The position numbers and the translations under genes are program-made. The notes beneath the pieces are model-generated. The model was not told the DNA's origin. It was given only the letters and a program-made list of their open reading frames with translations, and made no database searches. This document shows positions 7,969 to 18,286 of a stretch of 64,000 nucleotides of DNA, in pieces. The stretch comes from Sphingobacteriaceae bacterium (GTDB taxonomy: Bacteria > Bacteroidota > Bacteroidia > B-17B0 > Aurantibacillaceae), in assembly GCA_016709575.1 (NCBI GenBank), contig JADJMM010000011.1, positions 165,441 through 229,440 of the forward strand, read 5' to 3'. The stretch's first letter is position 1. Every line of letters starts with the position of its first letter.

Positions 7969-9375
7969 CTATATATGGAGGGCTCTTTTAGCAGTTGCAT
8001 CTAAACAGGCTTCTTTAAAGCTTTCGGTGAAGGTTGGATGGGCATGACAAATACGGGCAATATCTTCGGCACTAGCTCTGAATTCCATAGCAACAACTGC
8101 TTCTGCAATCATATCCGCAGCACGTGGACCAATCATGTGAACTCCTAAAATTTCATCAGTAGTTTCATCACTTAATACTTTTACAAAACCATCAGTATCC
8201 ATACTAGCGCGGGCACGACCACTTGCTTTGAAAGGGAAATTTCCTGTCTTGTATTTTTTACCTTGCTCTTTTAATTGTTCTTCTGTTAAACCAACCGCTG
8301 CAATTTCAGGCCATGTATAAACAACACCTGGAATTAAATTATAATTCATGTGAGGTTTTTGTCCCGCCATTACTTCAGCAACAAAAACACCTTCTTCTTC
8401 AGCTTTGTGAGCTAGCATCGGACCTTTCACCACATCACCAATAGCGTAAATGCCTTCTACATTTGTTTGCAAATGATCATCCACTGCAATTCGTCCGCCT
8501 TTATCTTCTAATTTAACTCCAGCTTTTTCCAAACCTAAATTATCTGTGTAAGGGCGACGGCCAACAGAAACCAAAACGTAATCGCCTTTAATTTCTAATT
8601 TTTCTCCTTCACCTTTTTCAACACTTACAGTGGCTTCTTTTCCTTTTGCAGAAACGCCTGTTACTTTATGTTTCATGAAAAATTCAAAGCCTAAATTCTT
8701 TTTAAGTACGCGCTGTAATTCTTTTCCAAGAGCTGCATCCATACCGGGAATCAAACGATCCATGTATTCTACCACACTTACTTTAGAACCAAGTCGCGCG
8801 TAAACACTTCCTAACTCTAATCCGATAACTCCACCACCAATTACAATTAAATGTTTTGGAACTTCAGTTAACTCTAAAGCTTCTGTTGAAGTGATAATTC
8901 TTTTTTTATCGATTTGAATGAAAGGCAATGATGATGGTTTTGAACCCGTAGCGATAATTGTTTTCGCCGTTTCAATTTGTGTTTTCTTTCCTTCGTTATC
9001 GATTTCAATTGTGTTTTTATTAATGAAAGAACCATGTCCGGTTAGAACAGTAATTTTATTTTTCTTCATCAAAAAATTGATACCATCGCAAGTCATTTTT
9101 ACAACGCCGCGTTTACGCTCAATCATTTGTTTGATGTTTACTTTTGGTTCGTTGATATCGATACCGTGCTCCTTGAAATTATGCATAGCATTATGAAAAT
9201 GCTCACTTGAATCTAATAATGCTTTCGATGGAATGCAACCAACATTTAAGCAAGTTCCACCTAGAGTACTATACTTTTCAATCAAAGCGGTTTTCATACC
9301 TAATTGCGCACAACGGATTGCAGCAACATAACCACCAGGACCAGAACCAATAACTGTAACATCAAACTTTTCCAT
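7969..9375 (-). CDS. lpdA: Dihydrolipoyl dehydrogenase (E3)
   Basis: The 468-residue flavoprotein disulfide reductase reoxidises the lipoyl arm of 2-oxoacid dehydrogenase and glycine-cleavage complexes using NAD+. The N-terminal FAD site is VIGSGPGGYVAAI and the redox disulfide is Cys42/Cys47 (GGTCLNVGCIPSK). The NAD site is VIGGGVIGLELGS, the second FAD motif is YAIGDVV, and the C-terminal active-site His-Glu motif is HAHPTFTE. It has no extra lipoyl domain. It lies 27 bases after lnt in a possible secA-lnt-lpdA run, but a good -7 box in the lnt end suggests its own promoter. Confidence 0.96.
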   Translation of the reverse strand: MEKFDVTVIGSGPGGYVAAIRCAQLGMKTALIEKYSTLGGTCLNVGCIPSKALLDSSEHFHNAMHNFKEHGIDINEPKVNIKQMIERKRGVVKMTCDGINFLMKKNKITVLTGHGSFINKNTIEIDNEGKKTQIETAKTIIATGSKPSSLPFIQIDKKRIITSTEALELTEVPKHLIVIGGGVIGLELGSVYARLGSKVSVVEYMDRLIPGMDAALGKELQRVLKKNLGFEFFMKHKVTGVSAKGKEATVSVEKGEGEKLEIKGDYVLVSVGRRPYTDNLGLEKAGVKLEDKGGRIAVDDHLQTNVEGIYAIGDVVKGPMLAHKAEEEGVFVAEVMAGQKPHMNYNLIPGVVYTWPEIAAVGLTEEQLKEQGKKYKTGNFPFKASGRARASMDTDGFVKVLSDETTDEILGVHMIGPRAADMIAEAVVAMEFRASAEDIARICHAHPTFTESFKEACLDATAKRALHI

Positions 9376-9397
9376 AATTCTATTTTTTAAAGAAGAA

Positions 9398-9405
9398 CAA
9401 ATTTA
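9398..9405 (-). promoter_or_regulatory. -7 box of the lpdA promoter, inside the lnt stop region
   Basis: Minus-strand TAAATTTG fits TAnnTTTG. It overlaps the lnt stop codon and lies 22 bases before the lpdA ATG. Confidence 0.5.
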
Positions 9406-11009
9406 CGCTTTTTTAAATCTAACAAACAGGCTCCAGCCTATAATAATTAAAGTCAACCCTATCGAAATATAAGAGATCAAATCGCCAAATCTTACAAAAA
9501 ATGTTTTTACGGAATTCAAATTCACGTCTCCGTTAATAACTGCGAATTCCCAATAAGGCTTAGCCTGAGAAATATTTCCGAACTCATCAATAAAACAACT
9601 GATGCCTGTATTAGCGCAACGGATAATTTGCTTGCGGGATTCAATGGCGCGTAATTTCGCATAGCTTAAATGTTGTTTGTGACCGGGTGTATTTCCCCAC
9701 CAGCCATCATTGGTAATGATTGCAATAACTTCAGCTCCGTTGCGGATGTATTCACCCATAAAATCGCCGTAAATACTTTCATAACAAATAGAAGGCGCTA
9801 CTTTTACTTTATAAATATCATCCGTTAAAACAGTTCTTTCCTTTTGTGTACCAAGACTTCCTGTTGTCCCTCCTAACTCTAAAGCGTATTCTTCAAGATA
9901 CTTGAAGATCCATCGCAAAGGCATGATTTCAGCGCCCGGAACCAGTTTTGATTTATGATAAAAAGTAAAATTCTGAAGTGTATCAATGTATATTGCTGTG
10001 TTATAAGAATCATAATAACGGTCTGCATTACTATATTTTCTAGCTGTTGAACTCAATTCCTCACCTGCTAAAAATTCCCGTTGAGTAGCTGCGCCCGTCA
10101 AAATACTCGCTTTCGGAAAATGAATCTTAGTTAATGCTATCAGACTCTTAAACTCTTCAGCATTCCTATAATCTCCTCGTTAACATCATAGTCAACATTG
10201 CCAACTACAAATGTTTCAGGAAACACAACCAATTCCGTTTTTTTATTTAATGAACTCTGAGTTAATTGTTGGTGCAATTTTCCTAACTGATTATTAAACC
10301 CAGAAGCAAATTTTTCGTTATAAGGATCAATATTTGGTTGAACAACTGTAACATTAATCTTTTTATCAGGCGTAATAGTACGGAACGATAAAATTAAATA
10401 TGAAACTAAAATTGGAATTATGATGATTGCAATTGGTTTCAAATAAGATCTAATGTCTTTTTTGCCCGCTAAAATTAATTGTATTATTAAAACATTCACT
10501 AACATTATCCATAAACTTCCGCCGCTTGTACCTGTAAATTCGTACCATTGAATGAAGTTAGTTGTTGATGCGAAATTATTTCCGAGTGTTAACCATGGCC
10601 AAGTTAATTCCCAAGTATGATGCAAATATTCGTAAGCCAACCAAATTGGAATTAGTAACCAAAATTTTAAAGTTCCTAAAATTCGCTTCTCAGCTCTGTA
10701 CCAGATTAAGAACATACCGCTATGCAAAAGCGCATTGAATACATAAGCCAAAATAGCAGCTTCTTTTCCAAACTCAACACAAGTTATCCACCAGGTAGAA
10801 ACAACATTCCAAACAAAAAATCCGAGGTAAGATAATCCCCAAATTTTTACACCTTTCTTTCGCGAATCAGAATTGTGTACAGAATTAACCGCTAAAAATA
10901 AGGGAACAAATCCTACAAAAATTAAAAGTGTAAATGGTGCAAACCAAGATACGCCGATAAGAAGTCCGCTTAATAAAACAAGTAAAAAATTAGATGCTCT
11001 TTTAAGCAT
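9403..11009 (-). pseudogene. lnt: Apolipoprotein N-acyltransferase, split by one frameshift
   Basis: Lnt transfers the third acyl chain to lipoproteins in the inner membrane. From the ATG at 11009 the N-terminal half is a multi-pass membrane domain of about six helices, leading into the nitrilase-like domain with the catalytic Glu motif VVFPETFV. The frame is lost near 10166-10172. The next frame continues without overlap (RNAEEFKSLIALTKIHFPKA) into the rest of the nitrilase domain. That part holds the Lys in FYHKSKLVPGAE, the nucleophile Cys in SICYESIYG, the motif TNDGWWG, and a final membrane helix. One missing base explains everything, and all three catalytic residues survive. Because lnt is usually important for envelope biogenesis, a read error is likely. 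Upstream is secA, 9 bases away. Confidence 0.85.
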
Positions 11010-11018
11010 ATTTTATAG

Positions 11019-14000
11019 CTACTGCCCGTGACAGTTTTTGTATTTTTTACCGCTGCCGCAAGGACAAGGATCGTTTCTTCCAACTTTAGTCTCCACGCGA
11101 ACAGGTTGCTGCTTTACTTTTTGCTGCTCCTTTTGTTCTTGAATTTCGCTTTCGTCGCGGGTTTCAGTTAGTTTTTCCTTCTTTTGTTTTGGCTGCTCTT
11201 GCGTAAATTTAGCTTGTTGAATTTGTTGTTTGTTGTCTTCAACAGGTAAACCACCTTTCATTAAGAACGAAACAATGTTCTTGCTCGTTCTGCCAATCAT
11301 GTCTCGGAATAAATTAAATGATTCTAATTTATAAATTACTAAAGGATCTTTTTGTTCTAATGATGCATTTTGTACAGCTTGTTTCAAATCATCCAATTCA
11401 CGTAAATGTTCTTTCCATGAATCATCAATCATTGCCAACACAACTGTTTTTTCAAACGCTAACATCATCTCGCGACCTTTACTATCATAAGCTTTTTTAA
11501 GATTAGCCATGATTTGTAAACCACGAACACCATCTGTAAACGGTGTTACTATGTTTTCGTATTGATTGTTCGGGTTCGTATACACATCACGAACAGTTGG
11601 GAAAACTGTTTCACAAATAGCTTCTACTTTTAATGCATATTGCTTTTGTGCTGTTTTAAATAACTTCTCAGTTACTTCATCTTCACGCTCCGAATTAAAT
11701 GTTTTTTCGTCAACCGGACTTTCAACACCAAAGTTTTTAATACACTCTAATGTAAATCCATCATAATCACGAGTTGAATGGTATTCTGTTACAATATTTT
11801 CAGAAACTTCATACAACATGTTCGCGATATCAATACTTAATCTATCACCATATAAAGCACTGCGACGACGTTTGTAAATTACATCACGTTGCGCGTTCAT
11901 TACATCATCGTATTCAATTAAACGCTTACGAGTACCGAAGTGATTTTCTTCTACTTTCTTTTGTGCACGTTCAATAGATTTAGTAATCATGCTATGTTGA
12001 ATTACTTCACCTTCTTGCAATCCCATTCTATCCATTAACGAAGCAATGCGCTCGCTACCGAATAAACGCATTAAGTTATCTTCTAATGAAACGAAGAACT
12101 GAGAAGAACCCGGATCACCCTGACGACCTGCACGACCACGTAACTGACGGTCGACACGTCTGCTCTCGTGGCGTTCTGTACCAACAATTGCTAAACCACC
12201 AGCTTCTTTTACGCCTGGTCCTAGTTTAATATCCGTACCACGACCCGCCATGTTGGTAGCAATAGTTACAGTTCCTGCTTTACCCGCTTCTGCAACAATT
12301 TCTGCTTCCTTCTGGTGGAGTTTCGCGTTTAATACATTGTGTTTAATTCCGCGCAGTTTTAAGGTACGGCTTAATAATTCTGAAATTTCAACTGTAGTTG
12401 TACCAATAAGAACCGGTCTGCCTGCAGCCACTAATTTTGCAGTTTCTTCAATTACTGCATTATATTTTTCACGTTTAGTTTTGTAAACGAAATCCTGTTC
12501 ATCCTTACGGGAAATTGCTCTGTTGGTTGGAATAACAACAACATCTAATTTGTAAATATCCCAAAACTCTTGCGCTTCCGTCTCCGCTGTACCGGTCATA
12601 CCTGCCAACTTATTATACATACGGAAATAGTTCTGTAAAGTAATTGTTGCGTAAGTTTGAGTAGCAGCTTCAATTTTTACATTTTCTTTCGCTTCAATTG
12701 CCTGGTGTAATCCATCGCTATAACGACGGCCTTCCATAATACGACCAGTTTGTTCGTCAACAATTTTAATTTGTCCGCCATCAATTACATACTCAGTATC
12801 TTTTTCAAAAACAGTGTAGGCTTTCAATAATTGGTTTACTGTGTGAATACGTTCGCTCTTGATACTGAATTCACGCATCACAGCCTCTTTCGCTACTAAT
12901 TTCTCTTTTGGATCAAGAATGTTTTTTTCAATGTCAGCTACTTCATCTCCAACGTTTGGAATAATAAAGAACTTAGTATCATCAGCACTAGATGTAATCA
13001 AATCAATTCCCTTCTCACACAAATCAACAGAGTTGTGTTTTTCATCTACCACAAAATACAATTCCGCATCTATCTTCGGCATTTCCTTGTTTTGGTCCTG
13101 CATGTAATAGTTTTCGGTTTTTTGCAATAAGGCTCTTACCCCATTCTCACTTAAAAATTTAATTAAAGCTGTGTTTTTCGGTAAACCACGGTAAGCACGT
13201 AACAACGGCATACCCGCTTCTTTTTCTTTTCCCTCGGCAAATAATCTTTTTGCATCCGTTAAACACGTTAGTACGTATTGTTTTTGTGCGTTAACTAATT
13301 TTTCTACGCGGGGTTTAAATTCGTTGAACTCGTGTTTATCACCTTGTGGTGTTGGTCCCGAAATAATCAATGGAGTACGCGCGTCGTCAATTAATACTGA
13401 ATCGACCTCATCCACAATTGCGAAATTATGTTTACGTTGAACCAATTCATCTACACCGCGTGCCATGTTATCACGTAAGTAGTCAAAACCAAATTCGTTA
13501 TTGGTACCATAAGTAATATCCGCTAAATAAGCTAAACGGCGTTCTTCGGTATTAGGTTCGTGTTTATCAATACAATCAACCGTTAAGCCGTGAAACTGGA
13601 ATAAAGGTGCGTTCCACTCGCTATCACGTTTTGCTAAGTAATTATTTACAGTTACTAAGTGAACACCGCGACCGGCTAATGCGTTTAAGAAAACGGGTAA
13701 GGTTGAAACTAAAGTTTTTCCTTCACCGGTAGCCATCTCAGAAATTTTTCCTTGATGTAAAACAATACCACCTATCAACTGAACATCGTAGTGAACCATG
13801 TCCCAAGTGATTTCTCCACCTGCAGCTGTCCAAGAGTTTTTCCAAACTGCCTTGTTGCCACGGATTTCAATATGCTTTAAGGTTTTTGCAAATTCAGTAT
13901 CGTAAGCGGAGGCTGTAACTTCTAATTCTTTATTATCTTTAAAACGACGAGCAGTATCTTTTAAAATAGCAAAAGCTTCGGGTAAAATTTCGTTTAAAAC

Positions 14001-14306
14001 TTCTTCAATTTTTTTTGTGATATCAACTTCAATTGCATCAATCTCCTTGTATAATTCTTCTTTTGTATTTACATCCATATCAAGTTTTGCGTCTATCTCG
14101 GCGTTAATCCCGTCGATTTTAGCACGTTCTTCCTTGATATAATCTTGAATTTTTGCTTTTAAGTTTTGTGATTTAGCTCTCAACTCATTGTGGCTGATGT
14201 TAGCTAAAGTGGCGTAAATTTCATTGATCTCGCCAACAATTGGCTCAACATCTTTTACATCTTTTTCAGACTTAGTACCGAATACTTTTTTAAGAAACCC
14301 AAACAT
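11019..14306 (-). CDS. secA: Preprotein translocase ATPase SecA
   Basis: SecA drives secreted proteins through SecYEG. I choose the ATG at 14306 (MFGFLKKVFG), 13 codons inside the longest frame, because it matches the usual N-terminus and lies after a -7 box. Visible motifs are Walker A MATGEGKTLV, the DEAD-like box DEVDSVLIDD, MTGTAETEAQEF, NMAGRGTDIKLG and the helicase VI region QLRGRAGRQGDPG. A Lys/Gln-rich linker follows, then the C-terminal zinc motif CPCGSGKKYKNCHG. The length of about 1,095 residues is typical for Bacteroidota, whose SecA carries extra insertions. lnt follows 9 bases downstream. Confidence 0.97.
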   Translation of the reverse strand: MFGFLKKVFGTKSEKDVKDVEPIVGEINEIYATLANISHNELRAKSQNLKAKIQDYIKEERAKIDGINAEIDAKLDMDVNTKEELYKEIDAIEVDITKKIEEVLNEILPEAFAILKDTARRFKDNKELEVTASAYDTEFAKTLKHIEIRGNKAVWKNSWTAAGGEITWDMVHYDVQLIGGIVLHQGKISEMATGEGKTLVSTLPVFLNALAGRGVHLVTVNNYLAKRDSEWNAPLFQFHGLTVDCIDKHEPNTEERRLAYLADITYGTNNEFGFDYLRDNMARGVDELVQRKHNFAIVDEVDSVLIDDARTPLIISGPTPQGDKHEFNEFKPRVEKLVNAQKQYVLTCLTDAKRLFAEGKEKEAGMPLLRAYRGLPKNTALIKFLSENGVRALLQKTENYYMQDQNKEMPKIDAELYFVVDEKHNSVDLCEKGIDLITSSADDTKFFIIPNVGDEVADIEKNILDPKEKLVAKEAVMREFSIKSERIHTVNQLLKAYTVFEKDTEYVIDGGQIKIVDEQTGRIMEGRRYSDGLHQAIEAKENVKIEAATQTYATITLQNYFRMYNKLAGMTGTAETEAQEFWDIYKLDVVVIPTNRAISRKDEQDFVYKTKREKYNAVIEETAKLVAAGRPVLIGTTTVEISELLSRTLKLRGIKHNVLNAKLHQKEAEIVAEAGKAGTVTIATNMAGRGTDIKLGPGVKEAGGLAIVGTERHESRRVDRQLRGRAGRQGDPGSSQFFVSLEDNLMRLFGSERIASLMDRMGLQEGEVIQHSMITKSIERAQKKVEENHFGTRKRLIEYDDVMNAQRDVIYKRRRSALYGDRLSIDIANMLYEVSENIVTEYHSTRDYDGFTLECIKNFGVESPVDEKTFNSEREDEVTEKLFKTAQKQYALKVEAICETVFPTVRDVYTNPNNQYENIVTPFTDGVRGLQIMANLKKAYDSKGREMMLAFEKTVVLAMIDDSWKEHLRELDDLKQAVQNASLEQKDPLVIYKLESFNLFRDMIGRTSKNIVSFLMKGGLPVEDNKQQIQQAKFTQEQPKQKKEKLTETRDESEIQEQKEQQKVKQQPVRVETKVGRNDPCPCGSGKKYKNCHGQ

Positions 14307-14333
14307 AATTTTACCTCTAATTTTATAGGCTAC

Positions 14334-14341
14334 CAAAGGTA
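14334..14341 (-). promoter_or_regulatory. -7 box of the secA promoter
   Basis: Minus-strand TACCTTTG fits TAnnTTTG and lies 27 bases before the chosen secA start. It supports the ATG at 14306, since the longer reading frame would begin beyond it. Confidence 0.5.
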
Positions 14342-14484
14342 ACAAAAAAAGGGTACTATGGCGGGGAAAAAAGAGGTTTGATAACCAGTAAATTGGCTTT
14401 TTTTAACCAATTAAAAGGTAAACCCTACCAATTGTTGAATGTACTTTTTGTTTTGTGTATAAAAGCCTATTTTTAGTGATACTT

Positions 14485-17442
14485 ATGCGCCACCCCTTTA
14501 CCAAATATCTTCTGATATTAGTTCTATCGGTTAGTTCTGTTTTAAAAGCGCAGCAATTTTACTTTAAAAATTATTCGGTTGAGAGCGGTTTGCCTTTTGT
14601 ACAAGTGTATTGCATGTTTCAAGATAGTAAAGGGTATTTATGGAGTGGTGGCTATGGTGGTTTAAGTTGCTTTGATGGGAAATCGTTTATCAATTACTCT
14701 CCAAAAAATGGTTTAATCAACCATTACGTAAATGCTATTTGTGAAGATGATTCAGGAAACATTTACGCCGGTACTGTTGAGGGATTAAGTATACTCAAAA
14801 ACAAAAAAATAATTGCGAATTACAATACAAAAAACGGACTGGTCATTAACACAATTAACGCTCTCTGCTTCAAAAAAAATGAAGGCGTTTATATTGGAAC
14901 TACTAAAGGATTGCTTTGTTTTAAGGATGGCAAATTTTCAACATTCAGTGATTTCGATAAACGTGATATTAAGTGTTTAAAGAGTATTGACGGCATTTTG
15001 TGCATTGGTACATCTAATGGCTTGTTTTATTTTGACAGGAACAACAAAACTATCAGAAAACAAGAGGGTTTAGATAACAATAACATTAATTGTATTGCCT
15101 ACTCTCCTGGCGATTCTTCATTACTAGTAGGAACAAACAGAGGTTTTTCCATCATTAAAAAAACTCAGTCTAAACCTTACAATTATCACATTGAAAACGG
15201 TTTAATTGACGAAAACATTTCTTCTATTTATTGCTCCGATGTAAACCGCATTTGGGTAGGCTCCGGTAGCGGACTGTTAAAATTTGACGGGAAAGAATTT
15301 TCGTTTTATAATATTTACAACGAAAACAATTCAAACCACATCCGGTGTATATTAAAAGATACTGAAGGAAATTTGTGGCTCGGAACACACACAGGTTTAT
15401 TCCGTTACCGGGATAATGCTTTTTCGAGTTTTAAAAATGGTGGTCTTGCCAATGCCATGGTGTTCCAAATTTTCAGAGACAAAAAAAATGATTTATGGTT
15501 TTGTACTGAAACGGGTGTGTTTAGATATTCGCAAGGCTTCTTCAACTTAATAAGCACAAAAGATGGTCTTGCCGATAATTATTGTGTTGTAGGTTTAGAA
15601 GATGATGACGGCACTATTTGGTTGTGTTCCAATAAAGGCATTAGTTGGTATAAAAATGGTAGTATAAAAAATTTCACTACACAACAAGGATTTAAATTAA
15701 CGACCCCTATAAGTGTTATTTACAAAGACAAACAAAATACCATTTGGGTCGGCGGAAAAGACGGTGTGGTTGCTTTCAAAAAAAATAATGGCTCGTATGC
15801 ACCAACGTATTATATGATGCCTGAACTCACACAAGAATGGGGCGTTACTGCTTTTGTTGAAGATAATAATGGCGCACTTTGGCTAGGCACTTCCGCAGAA
15901 GGCTTGTATAAATTAGAGAACAATACTTTCGTACAAAAAAATTCTACCTTAAACATCAAACCAAGTTCTTTCTTCACTTTGCTTTGCGATAAAAACAATG
16001 TGTTGTATGGCGCTACTTTAAATGGATTGTGGATTTATGATCAAATGAACAATACACAAAAAATTATTTCAGAAAAAGAAGGCTTGAATTCAGAATTAAT
16101 TTATTCTTTAAAATTTACAGATAATGAAAATGGCATTTGGATTGGAACCAATCAAGGCATAAATAAACTAGATTTAAATAAATACCGTTCATCAAAAAGT
16201 ATCGACATTGCCGCGTTTGGAAAAGCAGAAGGTTTTAGTGGTGTTGAATGTAATTCGTATGGCATATGGGAAGATAAAGACAGCACACTTTGGTTTGGAA
16301 CTGTTGGTGGAATTATAAAATACCAACCCAATGCTTTTAAAAGAAATACACTTGAATCTAAAACTTATATCACTTCTATTAAATTACAAAACGAAGACAC
16401 CACATTAAGCAGCGGCGTTCTTCTTCCTTACAACTACAATAACATTACATTTTATTACAGAGGCATTTCATTAACCAATCCGGATCGTGTTCGTTACATG
16501 AAAATGTTGGAAGGATTAGAAACAAAATGGTCAGAACCGAATACAGAAGATTACAGTAAATATGGAAATTTAGCGCCGGGAAAATATACTTTTAAAGTAA
16601 AGAGTTGCAATAGCGAAGGGGTTTGGAATACAGAAGCTGTTGTTTTTGAATTTGAAATTAAGACCCCCTACTTTAAAACCTGGTGGTTCATTTTTTCAAT
16701 GATAGGATTAGCCAGTGCTTTAATTGTTGCCGTATTCCAGATTCGTGTACAAAACATCCGTAAAAAAGAAAAAGCTGATTTTGATAGAAAAGTTGAAATT
16801 TCGAAAGTAGAATTAAAAGCATTGCGAGCACAAATGAATCCGCACTTTGTTTTTAATTCTTTAAACTCTATTCAGCATTATATTTTAAACAGTAAGAGTA
16901 ACGAAGCTGCTAAATACTTAAATAAGTTCGCCAAGTTAATCCGTATCATTTTAAGCAATTCCGAAAAAGCAATGGTGACGGTTAATGAAGATGTGGAATC
17001 TTTAAATCTTTATCTTGAATTAGAATCGATGCGCTTTGATGGGAAATTTGATTACACTATTAATGTAGATAAAAGCGTGGATGGCGATTATGATGAAATT
17101 CCACCGATGTTAATGCAGCCGTATATTGAAAATGCTATTTTGCACGGCTTGAATCCAAAAGAAACTAAAGGCCATTTAAAAATTGATATTTTTATAAAAA
17201 ACAATTACATTGTGTGTAGAATTACCGATGATGGAATTGGACGTGTGAAGTCGGGAGAAATAAAACGCACCACGCCTGGCAATTTACACAAATCATTAGG
17301 CATGAAAATTACAAGCGAAAGAGTGAGAATTTTAAATGACATAAATAAATCTGACCTCAGCGTTTCGGTTACTGATATGCAAGATGCAAATGGTAATTCA
17401 AACGGAACGATGGTTGAAATATACATTCCACATTTTAATTAA
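14485..17442 (+). CDS. Sensor histidine kinase with periplasmic two-component-regulator propeller and Y_Y_Y domain
   Basis: The chosen ATG at 14485 gives a signal-like helix ending at LKAQ. About 600 residues of beta-propeller repeats follow, each marked by patterns such as DSKGYLWSGGYGGL, DTEGNLWLGTHTGL and ENGIWIGTNQGI. A Y_Y_Y sandwich comes next (about 640-715), then one membrane helix (about 731-752), then a LytS/YpdA-type His_kinase domain with the phospho-His in AQMNPHFVFNSLNS (His about 786), and a C-terminal ATPase domain (DDGIGRVKSG). It lacks the receiver and AraC domains of the hybrid polysaccharide sensors. The LytTR regulator begins 6 bases after the stop, so the two form one system. 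The ligand is unknown. Confidence 0.93.
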   Translation: MRHPFTKYLLILVLSVSSVLKAQQFYFKNYSVESGLPFVQVYCMFQDSKGYLWSGGYGGLSCFDGKSFINYSPKNGLINHYVNAICEDDSGNIYAGTVEGLSILKNKKIIANYNTKNGLVINTINALCFKKNEGVYIGTTKGLLCFKDGKFSTFSDFDKRDIKCLKSIDGILCIGTSNGLFYFDRNNKTIRKQEGLDNNNINCIAYSPGDSSLLVGTNRGFSIIKKTQSKPYNYHIENGLIDENISSIYCSDVNRIWVGSGSGLLKFDGKEFSFYNIYNENNSNHIRCILKDTEGNLWLGTHTGLFRYRDNAFSSFKNGGLANAMVFQIFRDKKNDLWFCTETGVFRYSQGFFNLISTKDGLADNYCVVGLEDDDGTIWLCSNKGISWYKNGSIKNFTTQQGFKLTTPISVIYKDKQNTIWVGGKDGVVAFKKNNGSYAPTYYMMPELTQEWGVTAFVEDNNGALWLGTSAEGLYKLENNTFVQKNSTLNIKPSSFFTLLCDKNNVLYGATLNGLWIYDQMNNTQKIISEKEGLNSELIYSLKFTDNENGIWIGTNQGINKLDLNKYRSSKSIDIAAFGKAEGFSGVECNSYGIWEDKDSTLWFGTVGGIIKYQPNAFKRNTLESKTYITSIKLQNEDTTLSSGVLLPYNYNNITFYYRGISLTNPDRVRYMKMLEGLETKWSEPNTEDYSKYGNLAPGKYTFKVKSCNSEGVWNTEAVVFEFEIKTPYFKTWWFIFSMIGLASALIVAVFQIRVQNIRKKEKADFDRKVEISKVELKALRAQMNPHFVFNSLNSIQHYILNSKSNEAAKYLNKFAKLIRIILSNSEKAMVTVNEDVESLNLYLELESMRFDGKFDYTINVDKSVDGDYDEIPPMLMQPYIENAILHGLNPKETKGHLKIDIFIKNNYIVCRITDDGIGRVKSGEIKRTTPGNLHKSLGMKITSERVRILNDINKSDLSVSVTDMQDANGNSNGTMVEIYIPHFN

Positions 17443-17448
17443 ATTATT

Positions 17449-18198
17449 ATGATAAAAGCATTAATTATAGAAGATGAACAAAAAAGCCGCGAGATGCTGG
17501 CGATGTTAGTTCAACAAAACTGTCCTAATTTACAATTGTTAGGCAGCGCCAAAAATGTACACGAAGGTGTTGAGATGATAAATTCATTGAAGCCTGATTT
17601 AATTTTCTTAGATATTCAAATGCCCGATGGAACAGGTTTTGATTTATTAGAACAAGTTCAGGATAAAAAATTTGAAATTATTTTCACAACGGCAACTGAC
17701 AAACACGCGTTAAAAGCAATTAAATATAGCGCTTGCGATTACTTATTGAAGCCATTAGATATTGACGAGTTAAAACAAGCGGTTGATAAAGTTTCAAATA
17801 AAAACAACCTCGCTCCAACAATGGAGAATTTACAATTCTTAATTCAGCATTTGAAAAAGGCGGATGACACTTATCAAAAAATCACTTTGCCAACCGGAAA
17901 CGCCTACGAAATCGTTAACATAAAAGACATTATTCGTTGCGAAGCTGACGCAAGTTACACTCACTTTCATTTAGTGGGCGGAAAAAAATTAATGGTATCC
18001 GCCAGCTTAAAACATTACGAAGATTTATTGCCTGAACATGAATTCATCCGTGTTCACCATCAGCACTTAATAAACATGAATCACGTAACACGTTATTTAA
18101 AACAAGATGGCGGTTATGCTGTGATGAGCGATGGAACTCAAATTGAAATTTCAAGAAGGAAAAAAGATGCGTTCATGGAACGTTTGAATAAGGTGTAA
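17449..18198 (+). CDS. LytTR-family response regulator
   Basis: The 249-residue protein has an N-terminal receiver domain (acidic pocket IEDE, phospho-acceptor Asp55 in LIFLDIQMPDG, conserved Lys in YLLKPLD) and a C-terminal LytTR DNA-binding domain at about 145-245 (IIRCEADASYTHFHL, FIRVHHQHLINM). It is the partner of the propeller kinase immediately upstream. LytTR proteins usually bind direct-repeat sites. The target genes cannot be seen here. Confidence 0.95.
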   Translation: MIKALIIEDEQKSREMLAMLVQQNCPNLQLLGSAKNVHEGVEMINSLKPDLIFLDIQMPDGTGFDLLEQVQDKKFEIIFTTATDKHALKAIKYSACDYLLKPLDIDELKQAVDKVSNKNNLAPTMENLQFLIQHLKKADDTYQKITLPTGNAYEIVNIKDIIRCEADASYTHFHLVGGKKLMVSASLKHYEDLLPEHEFIRVHHQHLINMNHVTRYLKQDGGYAVMSDGTQIEISRRKKDAFMERLNKV

Positions 18199-18209
18199 AC
18201 AAAAAACCT

Positions 18210-18272
18210 TGACAAACTCAGAATGACTTTCAACCCTTAAACCTAAATTGTCATCCTGAGCTTGCCGAAGGG
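18210..18272. repeat. Dispersed CCTTCGGCAAGCTCAGGATGACA-type repeat, one good and one degenerate copy
   Basis: At 18249-18272 the sequence reads TGTCATCCTGAGCTTGCCGA followed by AGGG. At 18210-18230 a diverged copy in the opposite orientation reads CTTGACAAACTCAGAATGAC. The same element recurs at 57515-57539 and 60288-60310. Here it fills the space between the LytTR regulator and hsp20. Confidence 0.65.
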
Positions 18273-18286
18273 CCAACTTCACATTC

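Noticed and set aside
14307..14345. Thirteen extra residues at the SecA N-terminus
   Set aside because: They include the promoter box at 14334-14341 and do not match the usual SecA start MFGFLKK.
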